From Tyzzerella sp. (GTDB taxonomy: Bacteria > Bacillota > Clostridia > Lachnospirales > Lachnospiraceae): DNA of 64,000 nt. The notes below the pieces were generated by a model. That model had not been told where the DNA came from. It did not search any database and was given only the letters and a program-made list of their open reading frames with translations. Location of the stretch: positions 1-64,000 of the forward strand of contig JAFTWA010000018.1 in assembly GCA_017465565.1 (NCBI GenBank), read 5' to 3'. The translations under genes were made by a program, and so were the position numbers. This document shows positions 51,977-60,158 of the stretch, piece after piece (the first letter of the stretch is position 1; each line of letters opens with the position of its first letter).

Positions 51977-52561
51977 ATGCTGAATAAAATATCACGTAAA
52001 ATGACTTCGGGATTGATCAAATATGTGAAAGATGTTAGGTATGACGAGGAAGTTTATGTATATGGATTTGAATTAGTAATTTCTACAGTTTTATGTTGGA
52101 TAGCAATTATTATTAATGCGTTTTTATTATCAGATGTGATGTCGGGAATTGTGTTTATAATTGTTTTTTCATCATTGAGAATATTTGCAGGTGGGTATCA
52201 TGCCGATTCCTATATAAAGTGTTTTCTGATGAGCAACGCCTTTTTTGTTTTTTTAATGATGTTAAAAGGATTGTTATCAGGTATACATATTTTAGTGTGG
52301 TGGGGAGTGTTTTTGATGTGCGTAGGATATATTGGTCAAAATGCACCAATTATTAATCCCAAGCAGCCAATAGGAGAAAATAAAAAGAAGTTGTGTAAAA
52401 AGAATATAAGATACGTGTTGGGAATTGATGTTTTGGTTATTTTTGTGTATACAATTTTAAATCAAAAAATGGCAAATATGGCAATATTAAGTATTGCACT
52501 AGTGGCAGTGCTTATGCTGATTTCAAATAATCATAAAAATACGAGTAGAAAGGAGGTCTAA
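51977..52561 (+). CDS. agrB: AgrB-like peptide-processing membrane protease
   Basis: AgrB cysteine proteases cut the AgrD precursor at its C-terminal side and cyclise the signalling peptide in the membrane. The 194-residue protein has catalytic His75 in AGGYHADS and Cys82 in YIKCFLMSN; the seven-residue spacing equals that of S. aureus AgrB. Several membrane helices follow. An open frame runs from 51887, but ATG 51977 has AAGGAGG eight bases before it and starts the typical N-terminus. The agrD gene begins five bases after the stop. Confidence 0.92.
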   Translation: MLNKISRKMTSGLIKYVKDVRYDEEVYVYGFELVISTVLCWIAIIINAFLLSDVMSGIVFIIVFSSLRIFAGGYHADSYIKCFLMSNAFFVFLMMLKGLLSGIHILVWWGVFLMCVGYIGQNAPIINPKQPIGENKKKLCKKNIRYVLGIDVLVIFVYTILNQKMANMAILSIALVAVLMLISNNHKNTSRKEV

Positions 52562-52565
52562 GTTT

Positions 52566-52670
52566 ATGAATTTGCTAGCAAGATGTATTGAGATGTTTGC
52601 GGTATATGGAGCAAATTGTGCTTCGATTTGTATGTCATACCAACCAAAACTTCCAAAGTCTTTAATGTAA
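52566..52670 (+). CDS. agrD: AgrD-like cyclic autoinducer precursor peptide
   Basis: A 34-residue precursor. The amphipathic leader MNLLARCIEMFAVYGAN is followed by a core CASICMSY and the recognition tail QPKLPKSLM, which matches the (Y/H)(Q/E)PKxP tail of clostridial AgrD peptides. GGAGG lies ten bases before the ATG and the gene follows agrB directly. By the position of the QP motif the peptide should end at Ser24, which would make the ring start at Ser20 (a lactone). Cys18 or Cys22 could instead form a ring of unusual size. A terminator follows, so agrBD may be separable from the genes downstream. Confidence 0.88.
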   Translation: MNLLARCIEMFAVYGANCASICMSYQPKLPKSLM

Positions 52671-52671
52671 G

Positions 52672-52703
52672 AAATCGCATCTATTTAGTTAGATGCGATT
52701 TTT
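52672..52703 (+). terminator. Terminator after agrD
   Basis: AAATCGCATCTA pairs with TAGATGCGATTT around TTTAGT and continues into T residues. Confidence 0.85.
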
Positions 52704-52724
52704 ACGTGGACATAATAAAGGAAA

Positions 52725-53336
52725 ATGAGGACAGATAAAAAAGAAAAGCTTTTATTAGCGTACAATATAGCTAGATATTACGATATGAGGTCTATGTGTA
52801 TGTATGATGAGAAAGATAATCAATATGTTGAAGCTATCAAATTGGCGGCAGGAGGAGTGCAGTACAGAAACTTATCTGTAAAAAAAACATTAATAGAAGC
52901 CGTGGAGCAATTACACTTGTTTTATAAAAATTCGTTAGAGAAAAAATATTTAGAAGTTGCAAAATTATTTATTCAAGCTTATTTAGAGTTGGGGTTTTCA
53001 TATCAAGAGGGAGAGCACGTATTTAGTGTGATTCTGGATGAGTTGGGAGAATGCCGCGAGGTAGAATATTCTAAAAAAATCTATGTGGAAAGAAGGATTA
53101 AACTCAATAAATCTCAGGTTAGGAGTATGATTAAGAGATGGCCAGCGTCTCCGCATCAAACAATAAAAATAGAAGAGGTGGTTGAGGATATTATCAATAA
53201 AGTAAAGAGCAAAGCAATAGGAATTTATTATTATGAATGCGCAGTAACAAAAGATGTATACGAATTAGTAATAAATGAAAATGAAGTTTTCTTTCATGAT
53301 TTGAAAAGAGGTGTCTTTTTCACTTTATTACAGTAA
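52725..53336 (+). CDS. Unknown protein encoded in the agr locus
   Basis: The 203-residue, charged, probably cytosolic protein is not recognised. It has no signal peptide or membrane helix. It is helix-rich (KKTLIEAVEQLHLFYKNSLE, EVVEDIINKVKSKAIGIYYY) and has an IKRWPASPHQTIKIEEV segment near residue 140. It lies between the agrD terminator and the response regulator, 38 bases before the latter, so it is probably co-transcribed with agrA and agrC or reads through from agrBD. A role in modulating the quorum signal is possible only by position. AAAGGA lies just before the start. Confidence 0.7.
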   Translation: MRTDKKEKLLLAYNIARYYDMRSMCMYDEKDNQYVEAIKLAAGGVQYRNLSVKKTLIEAVEQLHLFYKNSLEKKYLEVAKLFIQAYLELGFSYQEGEHVFSVILDELGECREVEYSKKIYVERRIKLNKSQVRSMIKRWPASPHQTIKIEEVVEDIINKVKSKAIGIYYYECAVTKDVYELVINENEVFFHDLKRGVFFTLLQ

Positions 53337-53373
53337 AGAAATTTGATATAATCGTAGCAAGGAGGAATGGTAT

Positions 53374-54093
53374 ATGATACACATTGCAATCTGTGAAGAT
53401 GAAAAAAAGGTGCTCGAGGAGTTACGTAATAAGGTTAACGATTTTCTTGAGAAAGATAAAATTATAGCTAAAGTAGAGGTATATTCACAGAGCAGAATGT
53501 TACTCTATGATATTCAAGAGGGGAAACATTTTGATTTGATTTTGAGCGATATTGAAATGCCAGGTATTGATGGAATGAGATTGGCTGAAAATATAAAAAA
53601 ATATCTATCAGAAGTCCTTATCATTTTTATCACGTCGCACTTAAAATATGCAATAGATGCATTCGAGTTATCTATTTTCAGATATGTTCCGAAAGATTCT
53701 ATCGCAGCTAGGTTGCAAGTTGCATTGGGTGATGCTGTGAAAATAATTAACTTGCAAAAAGATGAATTTTATGTAATTGAAACATTAAGTAGGTTGGAAA
53801 AAATTCCATATAAGAACATCGTGTACATACAACGTCAAGGTAAAAATAGCATTTTTTATTTGACGGATAATACTTCAACAAAAATTCGAAAAAGTTTATC
53901 TCAGTTATACGGTGAATTTAATCAAGAAGATTTTGCATATATTGACCGAGGAACTATAGTAAATTTGGCGCATATTCTAACTATTGTAGAGGGGAATGTT
54001 AGAATGACAAACGGAGAATGCTTGTATTCGAGCCAAACGAGGATAGAAGAGATAAAAAACAAAATGAACACATTTTGGAGAAAGAATCTATGA
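53374..54093 (+). CDS. agrA: LytTR-type response regulator (AgrA-like)
   Basis: A 239-residue regulator with a receiver domain (phosphoacceptor Asp59 in LILSDIEMPGIDG, conserved Thr/Ser in FITSH, Lys in VPKDS) and a LytTR DNA-binding domain (about 135-235: NIVYIQRQGKNSIFYLT, YIDRGTIVNLAHI). It should be phosphorylated by the kinase encoded by the overlapping next gene and bind spaced direct repeats such as those upstream of agrB. AAGGAGG precedes the start. Its TGA overlaps the kinase ATG (ATGA). Confidence 0.92.
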   Translation: MIHIAICEDEKKVLEELRNKVNDFLEKDKIIAKVEVYSQSRMLLYDIQEGKHFDLILSDIEMPGIDGMRLAENIKKYLSEVLIIFITSHLKYAIDAFELSIFRYVPKDSIAARLQVALGDAVKIINLQKDEFYVIETLSRLEKIPYKNIVYIQRQGKNSIFYLTDNTSTKIRKSLSQLYGEFNQEDFAYIDRGTIVNLAHILTIVEGNVRMTNGECLYSSQTRIEEIKNKMNTFWRKNL

Positions 54094-55403
54094 ATATAGT
54101 ATATAAGTTGGTAGATTTTATAGCCTCTTATATAGAACTTTTTGTTCTATATGAGATATACGCCGAATTATTCGCAAAAAATATTCGTAAGAAAAATATT
54201 CTGAGCATAAAAATTTTAGCTACAGTTGTAGGAGCTATAATGGTTGCTATATGTAATCATGTGTCGATTTTTTCATATTTCACAATGATTATGGGTGCAG
54301 TTTATATGAGTATTTCAGCATTACTTTTATTCAAGATAAATTGGATTCCTTTATTTTCTGTGGCGAGCTTTTATATTTTGTGCTTAAGTTATTTCGATTT
54401 TTTCATAATTTCACTATTTTCATATATATGGAGAGATGAGAATATTATGGCAACGCTTTCTGTTCAGGGGTTGCCAAGGTTATTTTTTATCTTGACTGTA
54501 AAGACATTATGGATCATATTTTTCTGGCTGTGTAAAGATTATATTAAAGTTTTTCAAAAAAAAGTCAAACGTATGTATTTTGTTCTCATACTTTCGATAG
54601 TAGGATTTTGTGGATTTACTTTTTTGGTAGAACAAACATGCAATATGCTTAATTATTCTTTAACTGGAGTATGGCTTGCAATGGTACTCGGATTAGCTTT
54701 TTTCATTTTTATTACATATTTCTTGATTGTAAGGCAGGAAGAAAAAAATAAACTACATATTGAGACTATGAGAAGCGAATTGCTAGAAGAGAAATATGAA
54801 TCTATTCAGAAAATATATTCAAGTAATGCAAAACTATATCATGATATGAACAATCATTTGAATGTATTGTATCAACTGCTTGATGATGAGAATACAGAAA
54901 AGGCTAAAGAATATATAAAAGAAATTGGACAACCTATTAAAAGGTTATCAAAAACTGTATGGACAGGAGAAGAGGTTGTAGATGCAGTAATAAAAAGTAA
55001 GGTTGAGATAATGAAGGAAAAAGATATTGAATATGAGATCAATGCTGAATTTCCTGATAATTCAAACATAGCACAACATGATATGTGTACAATACTTGCT
55101 AATTTGTTGGATAACGCAATAGAAGCAACGAGTAAATTAGAAGATAACAGAAGAATCTCATTGACAATCCGTAACATAAACCAGTTTCTTGTCCTAAAGG
55201 TGTCAAACACGTGTATTTATATTAATCAACAATTTGATTCCCTGCCGAAGACAACAAAGGATAACAAACAGTTACATGGTTGGGGGCTTCCGAGTGTGTT
55301 GGCTGCGGTAAAAAAATACAATGGAACGATGGAATGTTTCAGTGTGGAAAATGAATTTACAGTATCTATTATGATGTTTTGGGAAACTGTGAAAACTAAA
55401 TAG
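54090..55403 (+). CDS. agrC: Sensor histidine kinase (AgrC-like)
   Basis: A 437-residue membrane kinase: six or so N-terminal membrane helices (about 1-205), a coiled linker, a dimerisation and phosphoacceptor helix with His251 in LYHDMNNHLNVLYQL, and a GHKL ATPase domain (NLLDNAIEATSK N-box, HGWGLPSVLAAVKKYNGTM G-box). This matches HPK10/AgrC kinases that sense cyclic peptides. An upstream open frame from 54018 lies within agrA; ATG 54090 with ATGA overlap is the natural start. A terminator closes the locus. Confidence 0.9.
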   Translation: MNIVYKLVDFIASYIELFVLYEIYAELFAKNIRKKNILSIKILATVVGAIMVAICNHVSIFSYFTMIMGAVYMSISALLLFKINWIPLFSVASFYILCLSYFDFFIISLFSYIWRDENIMATLSVQGLPRLFFILTVKTLWIIFFWLCKDYIKVFQKKVKRMYFVLILSIVGFCGFTFLVEQTCNMLNYSLTGVWLAMVLGLAFFIFITYFLIVRQEEKNKLHIETMRSELLEEKYESIQKIYSSNAKLYHDMNNHLNVLYQLLDDENTEKAKEYIKEIGQPIKRLSKTVWTGEEVVDAVIKSKVEIMKEKDIEYEINAEFPDNSNIAQHDMCTILANLLDNAIEATSKLEDNRRISLTIRNINQFLVLKVSNTCIYINQQFDSLPKTTKDNKQLHGWGLPSVLAAVKKYNGTMECFSVENEFTVSIMMFWETVKTK

Positions 55404-55417
55404 AGTATTAAAAAGAT

Positions 55418-55453
55418 AAACTGGAATTAGATTAGAGCTAATTCCAGTTTTTG
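55418..55453 (+). terminator. Terminator of the agrA-agrC transcript
   Basis: AAACTGGAATTAG pairs with CTAATTCCAGTTT around a seven-base loop and continues into TTG. Confidence 0.85.
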
Positions 55454-55555
55454 TGAGTAATGCATATTTATACCAACAATATGATTGGTTGTATATTCCA
55501 GTAGAACAGCACGCCATTCCGCTTCAAACTGCATGTATGCAGTTAATGTTTAAAT

Positions 55556-56413
55556 TTAAGATTTTCTCATGTCGCGACCATTACATTCAAGGCGGTATGC
55601 CTTGGATGTCATCCTGCTAAGGCAGGCATCAGCATAGGTGTTGTCTTTGAATAAGTCCCACCATTTGATGACTGGAAGCTGAGATACTATCATCGTAGAC
55701 TTTTTACAGTCCCTTGTTTCAATGATTTCAAAACTTATAGAAGCCCTTTCCTCGTATGTTTTCGTGCGCTGGAAGCCCATCGTCTATAATAAGCACCGTC
55801 TTTTTCATTGACTTCTTTATAGTAAAGGTGTTTGGGTCTCATATGACTGTCCTCAGTAATATATTTTGGAAAGTCTTTGTAGGACCTCTTATGCTTACAG
55901 ATCAATCGATTATATTGATCACAAATGCGAATCTCTGACACTGTTGCCTTAACGATTGCAGATTTTCCGCAATGAGTATAAACTACAGAATAGTAGTGGT
56001 TATCATACTCGATGTGGTAGTTATCAGGGATTCTTGTGACAGTTTTGTAATCGCATACCATGAAATTTCCGCCTGGCAGTGGTTTTAAACATGGGTTATC
56101 TTCTTTGTATTCGAGCCAACAGAATGCAACATTTACTTTGCTACCTTTGGCATGAATACGGTCATAATAAGTTTGGAAGTCTGGCAAAGGAATTGTTTTT
56201 CTCTGAAGATTTTCAGGAGGATAAAACATCATTTCTACCTGAGCAGGCTCCATAGTTTTTAATTGCTCCAGTGAAAAACCTTGAAGCCTTGAAGCGTTTG
56301 AGAATGAGCTGAACGGTACCATAACCGATATGATAACGGTTCTGAATTACCTTTAGGGCACATTTATTCTGGCGCATTTGAATTACGCCAATAATAGTGT
56401 TGTAGTCTTGCAT
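55556..56413 (-). pseudogene. IS21 family remnant (istA and istB, internally deleted)
   Basis: On the minus strand an IstA start (MQDYNTIIGVIQMRQNKCAL) reads to KRFKAS, where an extra base near 56293 shifts the frame into GFSLEQLKTMEPAQVEMMFY. The DDE integrase core is then missing, and the frame resumes with the Mu-type C-terminal domain (YHIEYDNHYYSVVYTHCGKS). This fuses to the last third of IstB (EIIETRDCKKSTMIVSQLP, MTSKAYRLECNG). Both genes are therefore inactive. AAAGGAGG precedes the IstA start. The inverted repeat TTTCGTAGT/ACTACGAAA near 56420-56460 may mark the element end. Confidence 0.82.
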
Positions 56414-56421
56414 GATACACA

Positions 56422-57000
56422 TGCCTCCTTTCGTAGTTCATATTTTTTGACTACGAAAAAACTATAACACAATTAAATATATAAGCAGTTTAAAACGGAA
56501 TTACGTGCAGTTTTACTGGAATATGCAAAATAGTAGAATTGTCTGAAAAAAAGATGAGCAGATGATCTTTTCATCAGAAAATATGAAGTTTTCAATGGTT
56601 CACGTATACATATTTGATGATTATGGCGATTGGATAGAAATGCATCGAGGCAAAACAGAAGAGAACCCAATTTCAAAAAATGCCATTTTTTATGCAGATG
56701 TACAGGTAGAATAGCGTGTGATAAAAGAGAGGAAGATGTTTGGTTTATTTGGGATAGCAAGCATCTTTTTTAGTGCATTTGATTCTCTATTTTACTTGTG
56801 GAAAGAAATAATTTGAAGGACAAATTTGTAATCAATCAAGGACATTATAAATTAATGAGAGTGTTACTAGTTATAATGAAATTAAGAAAAACAAGCTGTG
56901 ATGAGGTGAAAAGCAGTTCAAAGAAAAACGGAGAGGGGTGAGTCCGATGGCTAAGGAAGATGAAGTGAAAAATTTAGTACAGAAGGTAGGAGGTATAATT
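56422..57000. other. Gene-poor region downstream of the IS21 remnant
   Basis: Apart from one 43-codon frame (56583-56714) nothing is supported here. TTTTCTTTC-type and A-rich stretches precede the secreted-protein gene, whose TAGGAGGT ribosome site is at 56985-56992. A GTG-led frame from 56938 is in frame with that gene but lacks a better start. Confidence 0.4.
56583..56714 (+). CDS. Possible 43-residue open frame, perhaps a gene remnant
   Basis: Encodes MVHVYIFDDYGDWIEMHRGK-type sequence after an initial MKFS, with acidic and aromatic residues of protein-like composition. No ribosome-binding site and no recognised relative. It may be the tail of a gene disrupted by the neighbouring IS21 element. 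Confidence 0.25.
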   Translation: MKFSMVHVYIFDDYGDWIEMHRGKTEENPISKNAIFYADVQVE

Positions 57001-57552
57001 ATGAAAAAATTATTTAAAGCGAAAATTACTGCAAGTGTTTTGATGGCAACTTTATTCTTTCAAATATTTTCAATTAACTCTTTCGCTATGACATCGCAAG
57101 AATCACCAAAAAACTTGACGGATATTACTTTGGAAGCTAATGAAGAAACACAAGTTCAAGAAGTGCAAATTGATTCATCCAACACGAGAGTCGTGGATGA
57201 GAATAGGATTTATTATACAGAAGAGTTTACGACAGTAGCTACAAACGACGGAAATGGAGTTATGTTCAATTTTGAAGTGAGATATATTTGGTCTGTTGAC
57301 GGGAGAAGTCCTAGTAATTCATTGGCAATTGAAAGCGTGAAGGTAATAGATGATACTTCATATGTGACGGTTGTTAGATCTGATGGTCCAAGTATTACTA
57401 AAACACTTAATGCAGCAAAGAGCCAAGGAATTTGTTCAGTGACTAAGGGATATCTAACTTTGGGCGGATATTACAACATATATCAATATGCGACATTAAC
57501 TTACCAAGGAAACGCATATTTTGACGATGATTTTCGACAAACTGCTGGCTAA
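57001..57552 (+). CDS. Secreted protein of unknown function
   Basis: A 183-residue protein with a clear signal peptide (MKKLFKAKITASVLMATLFF, cleavage probably after NSFA near residue 29). The mature part is beta-rich and acidic with no cysteine pair and no known motif (YYTEEFTTVATNDGNG, YIWSVDGRSPSNSLAIESV). TAGGAGGT lies eight bases before the start. It sits just downstream of the agr locus and IS remnant with a lipoprotein gene following by 47 bases, so the two may be co-transcribed. Quorum-regulated secretion is possible from position alone. Confidence 0.72.
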   Translation: MKKLFKAKITASVLMATLFFQIFSINSFAMTSQESPKNLTDITLEANEETQVQEVQIDSSNTRVVDENRIYYTEEFTTVATNDGNGVMFNFEVRYIWSVDGRSPSNSLAIESVKVIDDTSYVTVVRSDGPSITKTLNAAKSQGICSVTKGYLTLGGYYNIYQYATLTYQGNAYFDDDFRQTAG

Positions 57553-57599
57553 TTTTCATGAGAAGGATGTTTGGGAAATAGAATATGGGGTGGTTCAAG

Positions 57600-58613
57600 A
57601 TGAAAAAGATAGCAATGTTAACGTTAGTTGCAGTAATTGTTTGCAGTGTATTAGTTGGATGTAATAATAGTGAGAAAAATGAGTTTTTAGATAAAACGAG
57701 CTCTATTGTTTCTAATAATAATATGAATCATTTGACATCAGAGGATGAGGAATTTGTTTATTTTATAGATACTATGACTGTGAAAAAAATAGATAAAAGC
57801 AATCATTCAGTAGAAGATATTTATGAATTTGAAGATATTTATAACTTGGTTAGTGTTTTTGAATGTTTTGAAGACAGATTGTATTTTATCACACATGAGG
57901 GTGATTTTATTTCTATGGATACAGATGGAGAAAATCTTATTAAATCGTCGTTCTCATTGGATAGCTCGGAATTATTGGAGTATAATTCACCTGTTCCACA
58001 ACCTTATGTTCATGGAAAAAATCTGTATTTTCTAGTTGAAGGTGGAGTTTCTGTCTATCGCGTGGAACCAGATACACTGGCTCTCGAACTTGTAGATTCA
58101 CAAATCGAAAATCAGTATGTCTCATCAGATAATACTGTTTTTACAAAGAAGATAGAGAATGAATTGGGGAGACTTTATGTAACCCCACAAAATGGTGACA
58201 CAACGTTGTTTTCTTCTGAAGATGAAAGTGTAATATTAACCCATGTGAATTTTACAAACTCCTATGTATTTTATACGGCGTTTAAATTTGACGATCCAAA
58301 TGATATTGATTTGGATGATTTGGATTCTCTTAATCTATATCGAGTTGACTTGGATGGAAAGAATAAAGTACTGATTCGAGAATTCGAGTTGTATAATGAC
58401 AATGCAAATATTAAATTTGATAATGAATACATATATTTGAGTATTAGTGATGTTGAATACTTGAAAATAAATAAGGAAACTTTGGAAGAAACTAATATAT
58501 TATCTGTAATGAAAAAAGTTGGAAATGGTTATGAAATTTCGGATGGAAAAATTTTTGAGTTCGGGAAAGATTACTGTGTCGACATTAATAGTGGTGAAAA
58601 GATAGCATTTTAA
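57600..58613 (+). CDS. Lipoprotein with DUF5050-like beta-propeller repeats
   Basis: A 337-residue lipoprotein (signal ending LVGC, Cys21). The mature domain has repeating EFVYFIDTMTVKKIDKSNHS, DRLYFITHEGDFISMDTDGE and LYRVDLDGKNK units, the pattern of DUF5050-type propellers found in Clostridia surface proteins. Function unknown; a binding or scaffolding role is typical for such folds. ATG 57600 follows GGGGTGG by seven bases, and the earlier in-frame ATG at 57585 lacks one. Confidence 0.72.
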   Translation: MKKIAMLTLVAVIVCSVLVGCNNSEKNEFLDKTSSIVSNNNMNHLTSEDEEFVYFIDTMTVKKIDKSNHSVEDIYEFEDIYNLVSVFECFEDRLYFITHEGDFISMDTDGENLIKSSFSLDSSELLEYNSPVPQPYVHGKNLYFLVEGGVSVYRVEPDTLALELVDSQIENQYVSSDNTVFTKKIENELGRLYVTPQNGDTTLFSSEDESVILTHVNFTNSYVFYTAFKFDDPNDIDLDDLDSLNLYRVDLDGKNKVLIREFELYNDNANIKFDNEYIYLSISDVEYLKINKETLEETNILSVMKKVGNGYEISDGKIFEFGKDYCVDINSGEKIAF

Positions 58614-59129
58614 TGTATCAACTTTGAGTTGTTCTCCGATGTAATTAAAAAGGGACTTAAGTTACAATAAAGGAGTTATCTCGGTTGCAAAAGTATTTCC
58701 TTTAGGACATGAGAGCATGTGGTTCTTATATGGTTCTAAAATCTTCAATAACCTCAAATAATATGCCTAAAATGAATGAAATTAGCCAAAAAACACAATA
58801 TAGATAAGAAGAAAAACCTTAAATTTATCTCTTTCGAAACGTGAAGGTGGACATACAGCACTTTCGAGTCGGCGCGGCGTAATGCTAATCAAACGGCGAA
58901 TCCCGCAATCCTTGAGAAATTGAGGGTTGCGGTTTCTTTTTGTGAGGAAAGGAATAGCGAACATAAAGAAAGAAGGGGCTGTCGAGAAATAGGGTTTTAG
59001 TGAAAACTCGGATATGATCAGATGCAACAAATTGTAACAAGGTTGCTCACTTTAGTTGCTTTTAGATCAAAGCAAAATAGAATATTCTAAGAATATAAAT
59101 AAACACAAATAAGAAAGAGGTACATAGGA
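58614..59129. other. Intergenic region with a terminator and no supported gene
   Basis: The 516 bases hold a terminator at 58903-58942 and a promoter-like AT-rich stretch before the next gene. A plus-strand frame just before the terminator (about 58803-58922) has protein-like sequence (SKREGGHTALSSRRG) without a start and may be a gene remnant. No intact gene is seen. Confidence 0.4.
58903..58942 (+). terminator. Terminator hairpin
   Basis: CCGCAATCC pairs with GGGTTGCGG (one G-U) around TTGAGAAATTGA and is followed by TTTCTTTTT. It probably ends the transcript from the lipoprotein gene or from a lost gene. Confidence 0.75.
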
Positions 59130-59539
59130 ATGAGAAGTATTATTAAAAGATTATTACTATTAGTATGTGTAATGTGTTTGGTCTTTTGCGGATCATTGAC
59201 TGCTATGGCAAAAGAAAATTCACAAAATGAAGTAGCTTATATAACTATTGAACCTGTGAATTTAAATTCTCGTATAGCAGCTGGGACATATAAAATAACA
59301 CATGAAGTTCCTAATGCATGGAAAGGTTCGTTCTATGCAACTATATCCGCAAACAAATTCACTTCAGTTTATTCTCCAGAAGCCTCTGCGCTGAGGGGAG
59401 TGTATCGGATTACTATTTAGTGGAGGATTCTTCTACACAAGCTACTTTGCATATAAAGTGGAGAAGTACGATTATCACATACGATACAGGTTTTGAGGCT
59501 TGGATTGAGAATGGTTCTTTGTACACAAAGAAGAGATAA
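59130..59539 (+). pseudogene. Secreted small protein gene with a G-run frameshift
   Basis: Frame 1 gives a signal peptide (MRSIIKRLLLLVCVMCLVFC, cleavage near TAMA) and NSRIAAGTYKITHEVPNAWK, GSFYATISANKFTSVYS, then meets a stop at 59418-59420. The adjacent frame continues the same fold as VSDYYLVEDSSTQATLHIKW and ends GSLYTKKR at 59539. One extra G in the GGGG run at 59395-59398 would restore a product of about 136 residues. It resembles small secreted proteins of Clostridia with an AGTYKI core. Either a recent mutation, a slippage-controlled gene or a sequencing error. Confidence 0.68.
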
Positions 59540-60016
59540 TTATTCCACTTGCTCAATGGTTGTTGAACCAGGAGAGCTCCAGTAGTTGACTTCAATAAAT
59601 GTATTGTGGATTCCAACTAGTAAAAAAATAACGGTAATAAAGATAAACAATTTGCAGAATTTGTTTTTTCTGTGAATGAATAAATAACTAATCGTAAATA
59701 GCGCTGCACCAATAGAAATAAAAGGAAGTACTGTGGAAGCAATCGTAGCAAAGATTAACAAAACAGCGTTGATGTATGTATGATTTGCCAATGATATTTC
59801 TGTAGCAGAAGTTGATTGGCTTGATTTAAAAGAGGTCAATTCATCAAGTGAAACATTATATAAAACGGAGAGCTGCTTCAAGGTTTCAATATCTGGAACG
59901 GTTTTTCCAGTCTCCCAACGAGAAATAGCCTGGCGAGATACATGTAGTTTTTCGGCAAGAGCATTTTGGGATAGATTATTAGATTTTCTTAATTCGAGTA
60001 GTTTTTGACTTAGCAT
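59540..60016 (-). CDS. XRE family regulator with membrane segments
   Basis: A 158-residue protein with an N-terminal XRE helix-turn-helix (residues about 3-58: KLLELRKSNNLSQNALAEKL, VSRQAISRWETGKTVPDIET) and two or three C-terminal membrane helices (NAVLLIFATIASTVLPFISI, FIFITVIFLLVGI). Such membrane-tethered XRE proteins probably sense envelope or small-molecule signals. ATG 60016 is chosen over 60028 because AGGTG lies between them, five bases from the later codon. It converges on the frameshifted secreted gene, ending at the next base, and is divergent from the lipoprotein gene at 60159. Confidence 0.83.
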   Translation of the reverse strand: MLSQKLLELRKSNNLSQNALAEKLHVSRQAISRWETGKTVPDIETLKQLSVLYNVSLDELTSFKSSQSTSATEISLANHTYINAVLLIFATIASTVLPFISIGAALFTISYLFIHRKNKFCKLFIFITVIFLLVGIHNTFIEVNYWSSPGSTTIEQVE

Positions 60017-60158
60017 GACACACCTCATAGGATTTTTAATTTATTTTATCGTAAATGATGGTTTTGTTCAAGAATCATATTAATTGAAATAGTATAAAAG
60101 TTTGTTTATAATAATTATAGTAAATCAGATATCTACAAGGGAAGAAGGTGAAGGTGGA

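Noticed and set aside
58803-58922. Protein-like plus-strand frame before the terminator, and an 82-codon minus-strand frame over the same place
   Set aside because: The plus frame has no start codon or ribosome site, and the minus frame crosses a terminator and lacks coding features. At most a gene remnant.
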